Shown: one piece after another, positions 53,546 to 61,894 of the stretch | Position numbering within the stretch: the stretch's first letter is position 1 | Layout of the letters: every line of letters begins with the position of its first letter | Origin: an uncultured Oceanospirillaceae bacterium | Lineage (GTDB): Bacteria; Pseudomonadota; Gammaproteobacteria; Pseudomonadales; Balneatricaceae | Direction of reading: 5' to 3' | Assembly (NCBI GenBank): GCA_937138495.1 | Contig: CAKZPE010000079.1 | Coordinates: 16,941 to 80,940, forward strand | DNA: 64,000 nt | Position numbers and translations under genes: made by a program | Notes under the pieces: generated by a model | The model's database searches: none | The model's input: only the letters and a program-made list of their open reading frames with translations | Told to the model about the DNA's origin: nothing

Positions 53546-54715
53546 ATGGCTGATCAGAACCCCGTATTTATTCCCGGCCCGACCAACATTCCGGACCGGT
53601 TACGTAATGCAATGCACATCCAGAGCCGCGACCACCGTGCCCCTGACTTTGTGGAAACATTTGCGCCTGTCCTGCGTGACTGTAAAAAAGTATTCGGGAC
53701 TGAAAATGGTGAAATCATCACCTTCCCGGCAAGCGGCACCGGCGGCTGGGAAGCCGCAATCTGTAACACCCTGTCACCGGGTGACAAAGTACTGATTGCC
53801 CGTTATGGCATGTTCTCACACCGCTGGATCGACCTGTGTGAACGGCATGGCCTTGAGGTTCAGATCATCGAATGCAGCTGGGGCAGCGGTGCGCCGGCGG
53901 ACCAGTTCGAAGACGTGCTTAAAGCGGACAACCCGCAAACAATCAAAGCCGTACTGGTTACCCATAACGAAACAGCAACCGGTGTACTGAGTGACATCGC
54001 CGCTGTTCGACGGGCAATGGACAGCGCCGGCCACCCGGCCATGATGTTTGTTGACTGCGTAAGCTCACTGGCATCAGTGCCCTTCGAAATGGACAACTGG
54101 GGAGTTGATATCGCCGTATCCGGTTCACAGAAAGGTTTCATGCTGGCAACCGGCATGGCCATTCTGGGGGTGAGCAAGAAAGCCCTGGCAGCAATGGAAA
54201 CAGCAACTCTGCCGCGGACCTTCTTCGACTTCCGCGACATGATGACAGCCAACGCCACCGGTGGATTCCCGTACACCCCGCCGCTACAGCTGATCTACGG
54301 ACTCAAAGAAAGCCTCAGCATGCTCTTTGAAGAAGGTCTGGAACAGGTGTACGCCCGTCACCACCGTCTGGCGGAAGGCGTGCGCCGGGCTGTATCGGCC
54401 TGGGGTCTGAAATTATGCGCCAATTCACCGGAGCTGTATTCCAACACCGTCAGTGCGATTTACGTACCGGAAGGCTTTGACAGCAACCGTTTAACTGAAC
54501 ATGCCTTCAGCAAATACGGCGTGTCATTTGGCATCGGGCTGGGTGAGATGAACGGTAAGGCCTTCCGGATCGGCCATCTGGGATCTCTGACCGACGTAAT
54601 GGTGCTGTCCGGTCTGGCCACCATCGAAATGGCCATGGCCGATCTGGACTACCCGGTTGCACTTGGCAGCGGCGTGCGTGCCGCTCAGGAATATTTCCGT
54701 CAGACCGCCGCATAA
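53546..54715 (+). CDS. bhcA: Aspartate-glyoxylate aminotransferase (BhcA)
   Basis: A 389-residue class V PLP aminotransferase that makes glycine from glyoxylate with aspartate as amino donor, giving oxaloacetate. FIPGPTNIPDRLRNAM at the N-terminus is typical of the serine/alanine-glyoxylate aminotransferase group. The PLP lysine is Lys196 in VSGSQKGFM, with VDCVSSLA before it. The assignment as BhcA rather than serine-glyoxylate aminotransferase rests on the complete bhcBCD set downstream and divergent bhcR. AGGCAGAG precedes the ATG. Confidence 0.93.
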   Translation: MADQNPVFIPGPTNIPDRLRNAMHIQSRDHRAPDFVETFAPVLRDCKKVFGTENGEIITFPASGTGGWEAAICNTLSPGDKVLIARYGMFSHRWIDLCERHGLEVQIIECSWGSGAPADQFEDVLKADNPQTIKAVLVTHNETATGVLSDIAAVRRAMDSAGHPAMMFVDCVSSLASVPFEMDNWGVDIAVSGSQKGFMLATGMAILGVSKKALAAMETATLPRTFFDFRDMMTANATGGFPYTPPLQLIYGLKESLSMLFEEGLEQVYARHHRLAEGVRRAVSAWGLKLCANSPELYSNTVSAIYVPEGFDSNRLTEHAFSKYGVSFGIGLGEMNGKAFRIGHLGSLTDVMVLSGLATIEMAMADLDYPVALGSGVRAAQEYFRQTAA

Positions 54716-54747
54716 GGCATCCGCAAACCGCAGAAAAGAGGTACATC

Positions 54748-55710
54748 ATGTCTGAACACACAATGATCATACCGACCTGGGATGATGTAAAGATCGCCCA
54801 CGAGCGCATCAAACCCTACATCCATGAAACGCCGGTACTGACCTCAGGTTTCATGAATGAACTGACCGGCGCAGAGTTGTTCTTCAAATGCGAGAACTTC
54901 CAGAAAGCCGGTGCATTTAAAGTGCGCGGTGCCTGCAATGCAGTCTTCGGTCTGAGCGAAACACAGGCGGCAGCCGGTGTGGCGACCCACTCTTCCGGTA
55001 ACCATGCCCTGTCCCTGTCCTATGCAGCCGGTCAGCGCGGCATTCCCGTATCGGTGGTCATGCCCCGCACCGCGCCACAGGCAAAGAAAGATGCCGTTAT
55101 TGGCTACGGCGGAAAGATCGTCGAATGTGAGCCATCCACCCGCTCCCGGGAAGCGGTATTTGCGGAAATGGTGGCCCAGTCCGGCGCGGACTTCATCCAC
55201 CCGTATAACGACCCGCGGGTAATTGCCGGGCAGGCAACCTGCTCCCGTGAACTTCTCAGCCAGGTAAACAGTCTGGATGCGGTCATCGCGCCAATTGGCG
55301 GCGGTGGCATGATCTCCGGCACCTGCCTGACCCTGTCCAGCATTGCACCAGAGGTAAAGATTTACGCCGCTGAACCGCTTAATGCCGACGACGCAGCCCG
55401 TTCTTTCCGGGCCGGTCACATCATTGCGGATGATGCGCCGGACACTGTCGCCGACGGCTTAAAGGTCCCGCTGAAAGATCTCACCTGGCACTTCGTCAGC
55501 AATCATGTCACCGACATTCTGACCGCAACCGAAGGCGAAATCGTGGATGCAATGAAGCTGATCTGGAAGCGCATGAAGATAGTAATGGAGCCCAGCAGCG
55601 CCGTACCGCTGGCAACCATTCTGAAAAATCCGGACCTGTTCCGGGGTAAGCGTGTCGGCGTCATCATCACCGGTGGCAACGTCGACCTCGACAAACTGCC
55701 CTGGCTATAA
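54748..55710 (+). CDS. bhcB: Beta-hydroxyaspartate dehydratase (BhcB)
   Basis: A 320-residue fold-type II PLP enzyme of the threonine dehydratase / serine racemase group. It converts (2R,3S)-beta-hydroxyaspartate to iminosuccinate. The PLP lysine is Lys58 in KAGAFKVRGA, with SSGNHALSLSYAA and the phosphate loop IGGGGMISGT. Length matches erythro-hydroxyaspartate dehydratases and lacks the ACT domain of biosynthetic IlvA. It starts 32 bases after bhcA with AAAGAGG upstream. Substrate assignment comes from the cluster. Confidence 0.93.
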   Translation: MSEHTMIIPTWDDVKIAHERIKPYIHETPVLTSGFMNELTGAELFFKCENFQKAGAFKVRGACNAVFGLSETQAAAGVATHSSGNHALSLSYAAGQRGIPVSVVMPRTAPQAKKDAVIGYGGKIVECEPSTRSREAVFAEMVAQSGADFIHPYNDPRVIAGQATCSRELLSQVNSLDAVIAPIGGGGMISGTCLTLSSIAPEVKIYAAEPLNADDAARSFRAGHIIADDAPDTVADGLKVPLKDLTWHFVSNHVTDILTATEGEIVDAMKLIWKRMKIVMEPSSAVPLATILKNPDLFRGKRVGVIITGGNVDLDKLPWL

Positions 55711-55824
55711 GCACGCAGACGCTCAACAACGATACCCACATTTCCCGGACAGCCTCCGCAACACAGCATGCCTCTCACCTGCTGGGAACGCTGCCGGGTC
55801 AGGATCTACTATTTGGAGAATCCC

Positions 55825-56985
55825 ATGACAGCACAAAACACTTTATCGCCAGCTCTGGAAGTTGGTTACGACATTCCCGCCGCGATCGGTATGGATGAAG
55901 CAGACATCCAGACCCCCTGCCTGGTGGTTGACCTTGATGCGCTGGAAAAAAACATCCGCACGATGGGCCAGTACGCTAAAGAAATGGGTGTACGCCACCG
56001 GGTACACGGCAAGATGCACAAGTCTGTCGATATCGCTCTGTTACAGGAACGTCTCGGCGACAGCTGTGGCGTCTGCTGCCAAAAAGTATCAGAAGCGGAA
56101 GTATTCGCCCGTGGCGGCATCCGTGATGTTCTGGTTTCAAATCAGGTACGTGATCCGGCCAAAATCGACCGTATGGTGCAACTGCCAAAGCTGGGTGCAC
56201 GAACCATCTGCTGCGTTGACGACCTGAATAACGTTGCCGAACTCTCCGCTGCGACCCAGACCCACGGCACGGAAATAGAATGCCTGGTTGAGATCGACTG
56301 CGGTGCCGGCCGCTGCGGCGTCACTGCCGGTGAACCGGTGGTTAAACTGGCCAAAACTATCGCCGCGGCTCCCGGACTGAAGTTCGCCGGCATTCAGGCC
56401 TATCAGGGGGCGATGCAGCACCTGCAAAGCTACAGCGAACGTAAAGAAAAGATTGATATTGCCGTTGAAATGGTCGCCCGCTCCATTGAACTGCTGAAAG
56501 CCGAAGGGCTGGAATGCGACATTGTTGGCGGTGGCGGTACCGGTTCTTACTATTTTGAAGGTAACTCAGGTGTCTTCAACGAATTGCAGTGCGGCTCTTA
56601 CGCCTTTATGGATGCGGATTATCAGACCATTCATGACGAAAAGGGTGAGCGCATCTCTGAGTTTGAAAACTCACTGTTCATTCTCACGTCCGTTATGAGC
56701 CACGCCAAAGCAGACAAAGCAATCTGTGACGCCGGCCTGAAAGCCCAGTCCGTGGACAGCGGTCTGCCATACATCTTTGGCCGCAACGACGTTGAATACA
56801 TCAAGTGCTCCGATGAGCACGGTGTTATCGCCGATCCGAACGGTGTCCTGAAAGTTAACCAAAAACTGAAACTGGTTCCCGGCCACTGTGACCCGACCTG
56901 CAACGTACACGACTGGTACGTAGGCGTACGGGACGGCAAGGTTGAAACCCTGTGGCCGGTATCTGCCCGCGGCAAAGCCTTTTAA
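55825..56985 (+). CDS. bhcC: Beta-hydroxyaspartate aldolase (BhcC)
   Basis: A 386-residue fold-type III PLP enzyme of the D-threonine aldolase family. It condenses glycine with glyoxylate to beta-hydroxyaspartate. IQTPCLVVDLDALEKNI is followed by the probable PLP lysine Lys63 in RVHGKMHKS. The C-terminal metal-binding segment is VPGHCDPTCNVHDWYVG (His, Cys). I chose ATG 55825 (MTAQNTLS) because GGAG lies seven bases upstream; an in-frame ATG at 55768 has no such site. It is 114 bases after bhcB, a longer gap than elsewhere in the operon. Confidence 0.93.
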   Translation: MTAQNTLSPALEVGYDIPAAIGMDEADIQTPCLVVDLDALEKNIRTMGQYAKEMGVRHRVHGKMHKSVDIALLQERLGDSCGVCCQKVSEAEVFARGGIRDVLVSNQVRDPAKIDRMVQLPKLGARTICCVDDLNNVAELSAATQTHGTEIECLVEIDCGAGRCGVTAGEPVVKLAKTIAAAPGLKFAGIQAYQGAMQHLQSYSERKEKIDIAVEMVARSIELLKAEGLECDIVGGGGTGSYYFEGNSGVFNELQCGSYAFMDADYQTIHDEKGERISEFENSLFILTSVMSHAKADKAICDAGLKAQSVDSGLPYIFGRNDVEYIKCSDEHGVIADPNGVLKVNQKLKLVPGHCDPTCNVHDWYVGVRDGKVETLWPVSARGKAF

Positions 56986-57058
56986 TACCCCCCTCTTAAA
57001 TCAAATGATCCGCTGTGCCGGTAATGACCGGCACACGACACCTGAAAGGAGTCACTGC

Positions 57059-58045
57059 ATGACTACTCAGAATAAAGGCGTAGCGATTGTTTCCGAAGCC
57101 GTTTGCGAAGCCATTGTTGGCCGCCCGGAAGCCTTTACCGCCGTTGAAGATATTTTTGCCGCCATGGCCAGAAACGATGCCTATAACTTCCCCGTGGTTC
57201 GCGAAGCCATTGGCCATGCCGATGCGCTGTACGGGTTTAAGTCCGGCTTCGACCGTGCCGGTCAGGTACTCGGCGTTAAATCCGGCGGCTACTGGCCTGG
57301 CAATGCGACTAACGGTTTGACCAACCACCAGTCAACCGTGATTCTGTTTGATCCGGATACCGGCAAACTGAAAGCCCTCGTTGGAGGGAATTACCTGACA
57401 GCCGTTCGTACAGCAGCGTCATCCGCGGTATCCATTGCCCATCTGGCCCGTAAAGATGCCAAAGTACTGGGGATGGTCGGTGCCGGTCACCAGTCCACCT
57501 TCCAGTTACGCGCGGCCGTGGAACAGCGTCAGTTTGAAAAAGTCATCGCCTGGAATCCGCACCCGGAATACCTGCCACGGTTACAGGCAGTCTGTGAAGA
57601 ACTGGGGTTGCCATTTGAAGCGGTCAGCCGGGAAGCACTTGGCGCACAGGCAGACGTCATCATCACCATTACTTCAGCCTTTGAACCTCTGCTGATGAAA
57701 GAATGGATCAAACCCGGCACACACATTGCCTGCATGGGCACCGACACCAAAGGCAAACAGGAAGTGGACCCTGAACTGCTGGTAGCCGCATCCGTTTTCA
57801 CCGATGAAATCGAACAGTCGATCAGCATCGGTGAGGCGCAGCACGCGGTCGGTAACGGCAGCCTCAGCGCCAGTGATATTACGCCTATAGGGGATGTCAT
57901 CAACGCAACCCATCCGGGCCGTCGGTCAAATGAGGAAATCACCCTGTTTGATGGTACCGGTGTCGGATTACAGGACCTGGCTGTCGCATCTACCGCCGCT
58001 GAACTGGCCATCGCGCAAAATAAAGCAGACTGGACCGAACTGTAA
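57059..58045 (+). CDS. bhcD: Iminosuccinate reductase (BhcD)
   Basis: A 328-residue NAD(P)H enzyme of the ornithine cyclodeaminase / mu-crystallin family. It reduces iminosuccinate to aspartate, closing the cycle by regenerating the amino donor of BhcA. The Rossmann motif is VLGMVGAGHQSTFQLRAAV, and the substrate-side Lys/Arg are in KSGGYWPGN and LTAVRTAASSAV. I chose ATG 57059 (MTTQNKG) with AGGAG eight bases upstream, not the in-frame ATG at 56942 that overlaps bhcC. A terminator follows after about 150 bases. Confidence 0.93.
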   Translation: MTTQNKGVAIVSEAVCEAIVGRPEAFTAVEDIFAAMARNDAYNFPVVREAIGHADALYGFKSGFDRAGQVLGVKSGGYWPGNATNGLTNHQSTVILFDPDTGKLKALVGGNYLTAVRTAASSAVSIAHLARKDAKVLGMVGAGHQSTFQLRAAVEQRQFEKVIAWNPHPEYLPRLQAVCEELGLPFEAVSREALGAQADVIITITSAFEPLLMKEWIKPGTHIACMGTDTKGKQEVDPELLVAASVFTDEIEQSISIGEAQHAVGNGSLSASDITPIGDVINATHPGRRSNEEITLFDGTGVGLQDLAVASTAAELAIAQNKADWTEL

Positions 58046-58191
58046 GCAGATATCACGGCTTCTGCTTCCGGTCTGTCGCTGGACCTGCCGGGATCTTCTG
58101 GCACTGCCAATGTCCATGAGCGGTGGCAGGAGTAACTCCCTATCCGCCGGTAAGCTCAGCGATAACCCTGGCTGCCTGAAGAGGTAGCCCC

Positions 58192-58224
58192 AACACCCCC
58201 TCCTCCGCCGGAGGGGTGTTTTTT
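58192..58224 (+). terminator. Rho-independent terminator after bhcD
   Basis: AACACCCCCTCC (58192-58203) pairs with GGAGGGGTGTT (58210-58220), with one bulged C and a six-base loop, followed by six T. It lies 28 bases before the next start, so the decarboxylase gene depends on read-through or its own promoter. Confidence 0.85.
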
Positions 58225-58251
58225 CCTGTCTCAGAATGAGGAGCCAATAAC

Positions 58252-59136
58252 ATGACAAAGACCGCCCGTAGCCGTATGCGCGCCCTGCTGGAAGACCGTA
58301 TCTGTATTCCCTGTGCATCTGTCTTTGATCCGATATCAGCCCGAATGGCGGATGATATCGGCTTTAAAACCGGCATTCTGGGGGGCTCTGTCACATCACT
58401 GATGACACTGGGGGTACCGGATATCTGCCAGCTGACCCTCAGCGAACTGGTGGAACAGGCCCGCCGGGTATGCCGGGCATCCGGCCTGCCGGTGATTGTT
58501 GATGGCGATAATGGCTACGGCAATGCTCTGAATGTTGTCCGTACCATCGAAGCGCTGGAATACGCATGCGCATCACTGGTGACTCTGGAGGATACCGTCC
58601 TGCCGTATGCCTATAACGGCTCCCCCCAACAGCTGATTCCGGTAGATGAAGCCTGCAGCAAACTGAAGGCCGCTCTGAAAACCCGCCGGGATACGGAATT
58701 TGCCATTTTCGCCCGCACCCATGCGTTACCCGGACAACCAACAGAAAAGCTGCTTGAAAGGGTCCGTGCTTACAGTGCAACCGGCATTGATGGCCTGGTC
58801 ATTTTCGGCCTGACAGACAAAGACACCCTCGCTCAGATCGCTGCAAACACCCATCTGCCACTGATGCTCATTTCCTATGGTGATACCGATCTGGGCTCTC
58901 AGCAGTCACTGGCCGATCACAAGGTACGGATTCGTCTGCAGGGCCATCTGGCATACGAAGCCGCCGTACGGGCCACCTATCATTCGTTACAGGCGTTACA
59001 TCAGCGGTATAACCCGGCCGCAGAAATGCGTCACACCGATGCGCCGGCTAAAACTCTCCTGCAGGAATACGCCCGACACGCTCACTATGATGCACTGATT
59101 GAGGAATACGTCACACCGGCCCGGTCGAAAAACTAA
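58252..59136 (+). CDS. Oxaloacetate decarboxylase, PA4872 type (isocitrate lyase/PEP mutase superfamily)
   Basis: A 294-residue cytoplasmic enzyme. The core CASVFDPISARMADDIGFKTGILGGSV, VDGDNGYGNALNVVRTIEALE and LEDTVLP follows my recall of Pseudomonas aeruginosa PA4872, a Mg-dependent oxaloacetate decarboxylase. The Tyr in LISYGDTD and His in LQGHLAYEAAVRATYHSL match the active-site Tyr and His of that enzyme. It lacks the catalytic Cys loop of isocitrate lyases. Right after the bhc operon, it would turn the cycle product oxaloacetate into pyruvate and CO2. GAGGAG precedes the ATG. Confidence 0.85.
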   Translation: MTKTARSRMRALLEDRICIPCASVFDPISARMADDIGFKTGILGGSVTSLMTLGVPDICQLTLSELVEQARRVCRASGLPVIVDGDNGYGNALNVVRTIEALEYACASLVTLEDTVLPYAYNGSPQQLIPVDEACSKLKAALKTRRDTEFAIFARTHALPGQPTEKLLERVRAYSATGIDGLVIFGLTDKDTLAQIAANTHLPLMLISYGDTDLGSQQSLADHKVRIRLQGHLAYEAAVRATYHSLQALHQRYNPAAEMRHTDAPAKTLLQEYARHAHYDALIEEYVTPARSKN

Positions 59137-59219
59137 TCCGGTGAGCAAGGGTATATTCCACCGAACCGTGCAACAGTCTGTTGCAGTTACACTGCTATAT
59201 TCCCCGGGCCGTCAGCTTT

Positions 59220-59266
59220 AGAGTAACGCACTGAGCACCTGAATCCGTGCTCTGAACTCTTTTTTC
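59220..59266 (+). terminator. Terminator after oxaloacetate decarboxylase gene
   Basis: GAGCAC (59233-59238) and GTGCTC (59247-59252) form the inner stem, AGAGT and ACTCT the outer one, and a T-run follows (59260-59265). Confidence 0.7.
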
Positions 59267-59284
59267 AGAACTGACGGCAACAAC

Positions 59285-59992
59285 GTGTCCACAATCTATA
59301 CCCTGCACTACTATTTCGACCCCTTTTGCGGCTGGTGCTACGGTGCTGCCCCCCTGCTCAGCCAGACAGAAAGACGCGTCTCAGAGCTGGCAAAAACCGG
59401 CATACAACTGAACATTCGCTTACACCCCGGAGGCATGTTCAGCCAGCCGAACTGCTTACCCATATCTGCCAGCTTCAGAGCCATGACGACACATCATGAC
59501 GCCCGTATTGCCCAACTGACCGGACAGCTATTTGGCCAGGCCTATCAGCAAGAACTGCTGTTCGACACATCAAGAATGCTTGATTCCGGGCCCCCTTCTG
59601 CCGCCGTACTTGCCGCAGAATCTCTGGCAGGCAAAGGCCTGGCGATGCTGCATTCACTGCAACGGTCACACTATATAGACGGCCTGGACATCACCGCTGC
59701 CAACATCCTGCTGCAACAGGCCGAACACCTGCTGCCGGACCCGCAGGCATTTATGCAATGCCTGGCTGATACAGAGCAGCAACTCGCAAGCCAGTTTGCA
59801 GATACCCGCCAGCAAATGCAGCGCTTCGGCCTGCCGGGGTTTCCGGCCTTGGTGCTTGAAACTGCAGACACTGCTGGCCGGCACACAGATTCCAACCACA
59901 GCCTGAAGGTGATCAGCCATCAGCCTTTCTATGGTCAGCCGGCCGCTTTTGCAGACCATTTACACAGTCAACTCAACCTTCACGGAGCATAA
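59285..59992 (+). CDS. DsbA-family thioredoxin-fold protein (FrnE-like)
   Basis: A 235-residue cytoplasmic protein of the DsbA/2-hydroxychromene-isomerase fold. The redox motif is CGWC in YYFDPFCGWCYGAAPLL near the N-terminus, and the cis-Pro loop is FGLPGFPALVLE. There is no signal peptide, unlike periplasmic DsbA. Members act as oxidoreductases in stress response or in polyketide-type oxidation. The start is GTG at 59285. The next gene starts two bases after the stop codon. Confidence 0.88.
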   Translation: MSTIYTLHYYFDPFCGWCYGAAPLLSQTERRVSELAKTGIQLNIRLHPGGMFSQPNCLPISASFRAMTTHHDARIAQLTGQLFGQAYQQELLFDTSRMLDSGPPSAAVLAAESLAGKGLAMLHSLQRSHYIDGLDITAANILLQQAEHLLPDPQAFMQCLADTEQQLASQFADTRQQMQRFGLPGFPALVLETADTAGRHTDSNHSLKVISHQPFYGQPAAFADHLHSQLNLHGA

Positions 59993-59994
59993 CC

Positions 59995-60438
59995 ATGAAA
60001 CAACTGCTAGCGCTGCTTTGCCTGCTTAGCCTGCCTTTTCAGCTACAGGCGGATGAACAGCTGGAAGCCAACAAAAAACTGGTGGTGGATTTTTATACGG
60101 ACATTCTGTTCGAAAATAAGCTGGACAAGATTGATCAGTACATCGGTGATGTTTACATTCAGCACAACCCAAATGTTGCAGACGGCAAACAGGCATTGCT
60201 TGATTTACTGAACAGCTTTCCTGCCCCCGAACCCGGTGGCCAGCCCTTTGGAGAAATTGTCCGGGTCATTGCTGAAGGCGATCTGGTCGTACTGCACATT
60301 AAGAATTACAGCTGGCCAGGCCCTAACGGCGGAGCTGTTGTGGATATTTTCCGGGTTAAAGACAATCTGATTGTTGAACACTGGGACGTGATTCAGGCCA
60401 TTCCGGACACCGCTGCCAACGACAATACTATGTTCTGA
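59995..60438 (+). CDS. Secreted NTF2/SnoaL-like protein
   Basis: A 147-residue protein with a signal peptide MKQLLALLCLLSLPFQLQA. The mature part is a SnoaL-like alpha+beta barrel: NKKLVVDFYTDILFENKLDKIDQYIGDVYIQHNP, then VDIFRVKDNLIVEHWDVIQAIP. Members bind or isomerise small hydrophobic molecules; many have no known activity. It is coupled to the DsbA-family gene (two-base gap). Confidence 0.85.
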   Translation: MKQLLALLCLLSLPFQLQADEQLEANKKLVVDFYTDILFENKLDKIDQYIGDVYIQHNPNVADGKQALLDLLNSFPAPEPGGQPFGEIVRVIAEGDLVVLHIKNYSWPGPNGGAVVDIFRVKDNLIVEHWDVIQAIPDTAANDNTMF

Positions 60439-60459
60439 CATACCTTAATAAAACCGTTC

Positions 60460-61185
60460 TCAGGCCGGGACTACCCGGCCTCCTACCCAGATATCCCCTG
60501 CACTGCACCTGAGATATACACGGTTGTGATAACCGGGAAAGCCCATCATCACATTGCTGCCCTCAGCGCCCATACGCAGCGGTAAGGCTGAACAACACAC
60601 CCCGCAGGCGGAATCTTCCGGCAAATTAAACAAGGGGTTTGTCGCCCGGGCATATAACTGCCCCCCGTGCTCGGTATACAGAACGTAACCGCTGAACTCC
60701 CGGCTCTGATTCCATTCTTCCAGCGCGGGCAGATTGAATGTGGCAGCGTTAAGTGCCTGCAATGAATCTACCCAGATACAGAGTTTGGCTTTACCGGCAC
60801 TGTATACGCCTTCCAGATGAATATTCCCCGGCATCAGCCCCAACCAGCACGCTGAAAATCCGCTGAGATCCGTCTCCAGCATCTGCCGCGGGCCCAGATT
60901 AACTTCGGCAATATCACCGTCGCTGCGGACCTGCAAAATACCGGCACCGGTTTCTATCAGCCCGTCTGTTATATCCAGTGCCTGCACCGCCCCCAGTAAA
61001 GCATGACCACACAGTGGTGCTTCTCTGGAGCCAGGATAAAAAAACCGCAGTTGCCAGTCTGCCCGGTCTGAACTGCCTGCCAGAACCTGAACAGGTACAC
61101 CGGAGTCCGGCGGATTTTCCGGCCGCTCTGTCAGCGCCATCAGGTTTCCCTGACTGGCCCGGTCACCAAAGACTCTGAATCGCAT
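60460..61185 (-). CDS. PhzF-like protein lacking the catalytic Glu segment
   Basis: A 241-residue protein of the PhzF / diaminopimelate-epimerase fold. RVFGDRASQGNLMALTE and LRFFYPGSREAPLCGHALLGA are the family hallmarks, and EDSACGVCCSALPLRM corresponds to the C-terminal catalytic-loop region. Between them the stretch that normally carries NLSET/SF with the catalytic Glu is missing, and the protein is shorter than usual (about 260-300). It is therefore probably inactive as a classic PhzF or has a changed reaction. The start ATG 61185 has AGGAGG six bases upstream. Confidence 0.8.
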   Translation of the reverse strand: MRFRVFGDRASQGNLMALTERPENPPDSGVPVQVLAGSSDRADWQLRFFYPGSREAPLCGHALLGAVQALDITDGLIETGAGILQVRSDGDIAEVNLGPRQMLETDLSGFSACWLGLMPGNIHLEGVYSAGKAKLCIWVDSLQALNAATFNLPALEEWNQSREFSGYVLYTEHGGQLYARATNPLFNLPEDSACGVCCSALPLRMGAEGSNVMMGFPGYHNRVYLRCSAGDIWVGGRVVPA

Positions 61186-61355
61186 AATTGCCTCCTGCAA
61201 AGCGGTTGCGCTGAACCGCCAATAACGCCATCATATTGCGCTGAATTTATGCCGGTCCGGTATACACATTCACCCGACTGTCGCCAGCATGTTATTCAGT
61301 TCTACAGCAAGCCCCGGCAGGCAGCAATCAGATTATTTATTTCAGGCGAATCTCT

Positions 61356-61826
61356 ATGAGTAACTTCAGCGACGTATCTTTCCTTAACTCAGTTTTCGGC
61401 AACGTTCAGGGTGACAAATCCAATCCTGACTGGCAGAAAGCAGCCAAGCAGTTACACCTGATTAAAGAAGAACTGGCTGAACTGGTAGAAGGCATTGAAA
61501 ATCAGGATATCAGTGAAGTACGTGACGCAATCGCCGACGTACTGGTAACCACTTACGGCATGGCTCATGTACTGGGAATAGACGCCGATCAGGATATGGC
61601 AACTGTACAGGCAAGCAACCTCTCCAAACTGTGCAAGACACAGGAAGAAGTTGATAAAACACTGGCTTACTACAGCGAAGAAGTGGGCCTGAAGGTATAC
61701 AGTGGCGGAGAATTGCCGGAATCATTCATCAAGTCTGCAGAAGATCAGACCGGTAAAGACGGTAAGTTCTACCCGGCTCACAAATTCCTTAAGTGCATTA
61801 ACTGGCACGAACCTGAATTCGTTTAA
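61356..61826 (+). CDS. MazG-like nucleotide pyrophosphohydrolase
   Basis: A 156-residue all-alpha NTP pyrophosphatase-type protein. The metal-binding residues are in KEELAELVEGIE and EVRDAIADVLVTTYG, the EExxE...ExxD pattern. A C-terminal part (KTQEEVDKTLAYYSEEVGLKVYSGGEL) is as in phage-type and housekeeping MazG-like proteins. It probably cleaves modified or excess dNTPs. A perfect hairpin follows the stop. Confidence 0.85.
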   Translation: MSNFSDVSFLNSVFGNVQGDKSNPDWQKAAKQLHLIKEELAELVEGIENQDISEVRDAIADVLVTTYGMAHVLGIDADQDMATVQASNLSKLCKTQEEVDKTLAYYSEEVGLKVYSGGELPESFIKSAEDQTGKDGKFYPAHKFLKCINWHEPEFV

Positions 61827-61839
61827 ACCGGTTTCTGTT

Positions 61840-61863
61840 GCCGGACAGCAATCGCTGTCCGGC
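61840..61863. terminator. Hairpin between convergent MazG-like and enolase-superfamily genes
   Basis: GCCGGACAGC and GCTGTCCGGC form a perfect 10-bp stem around AATC. There is no T-run, so efficiency is uncertain. Confidence 0.5.
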
Positions 61864-61894
61864 CTCCCCCCTCACTGCTGCACGAACACTAATA

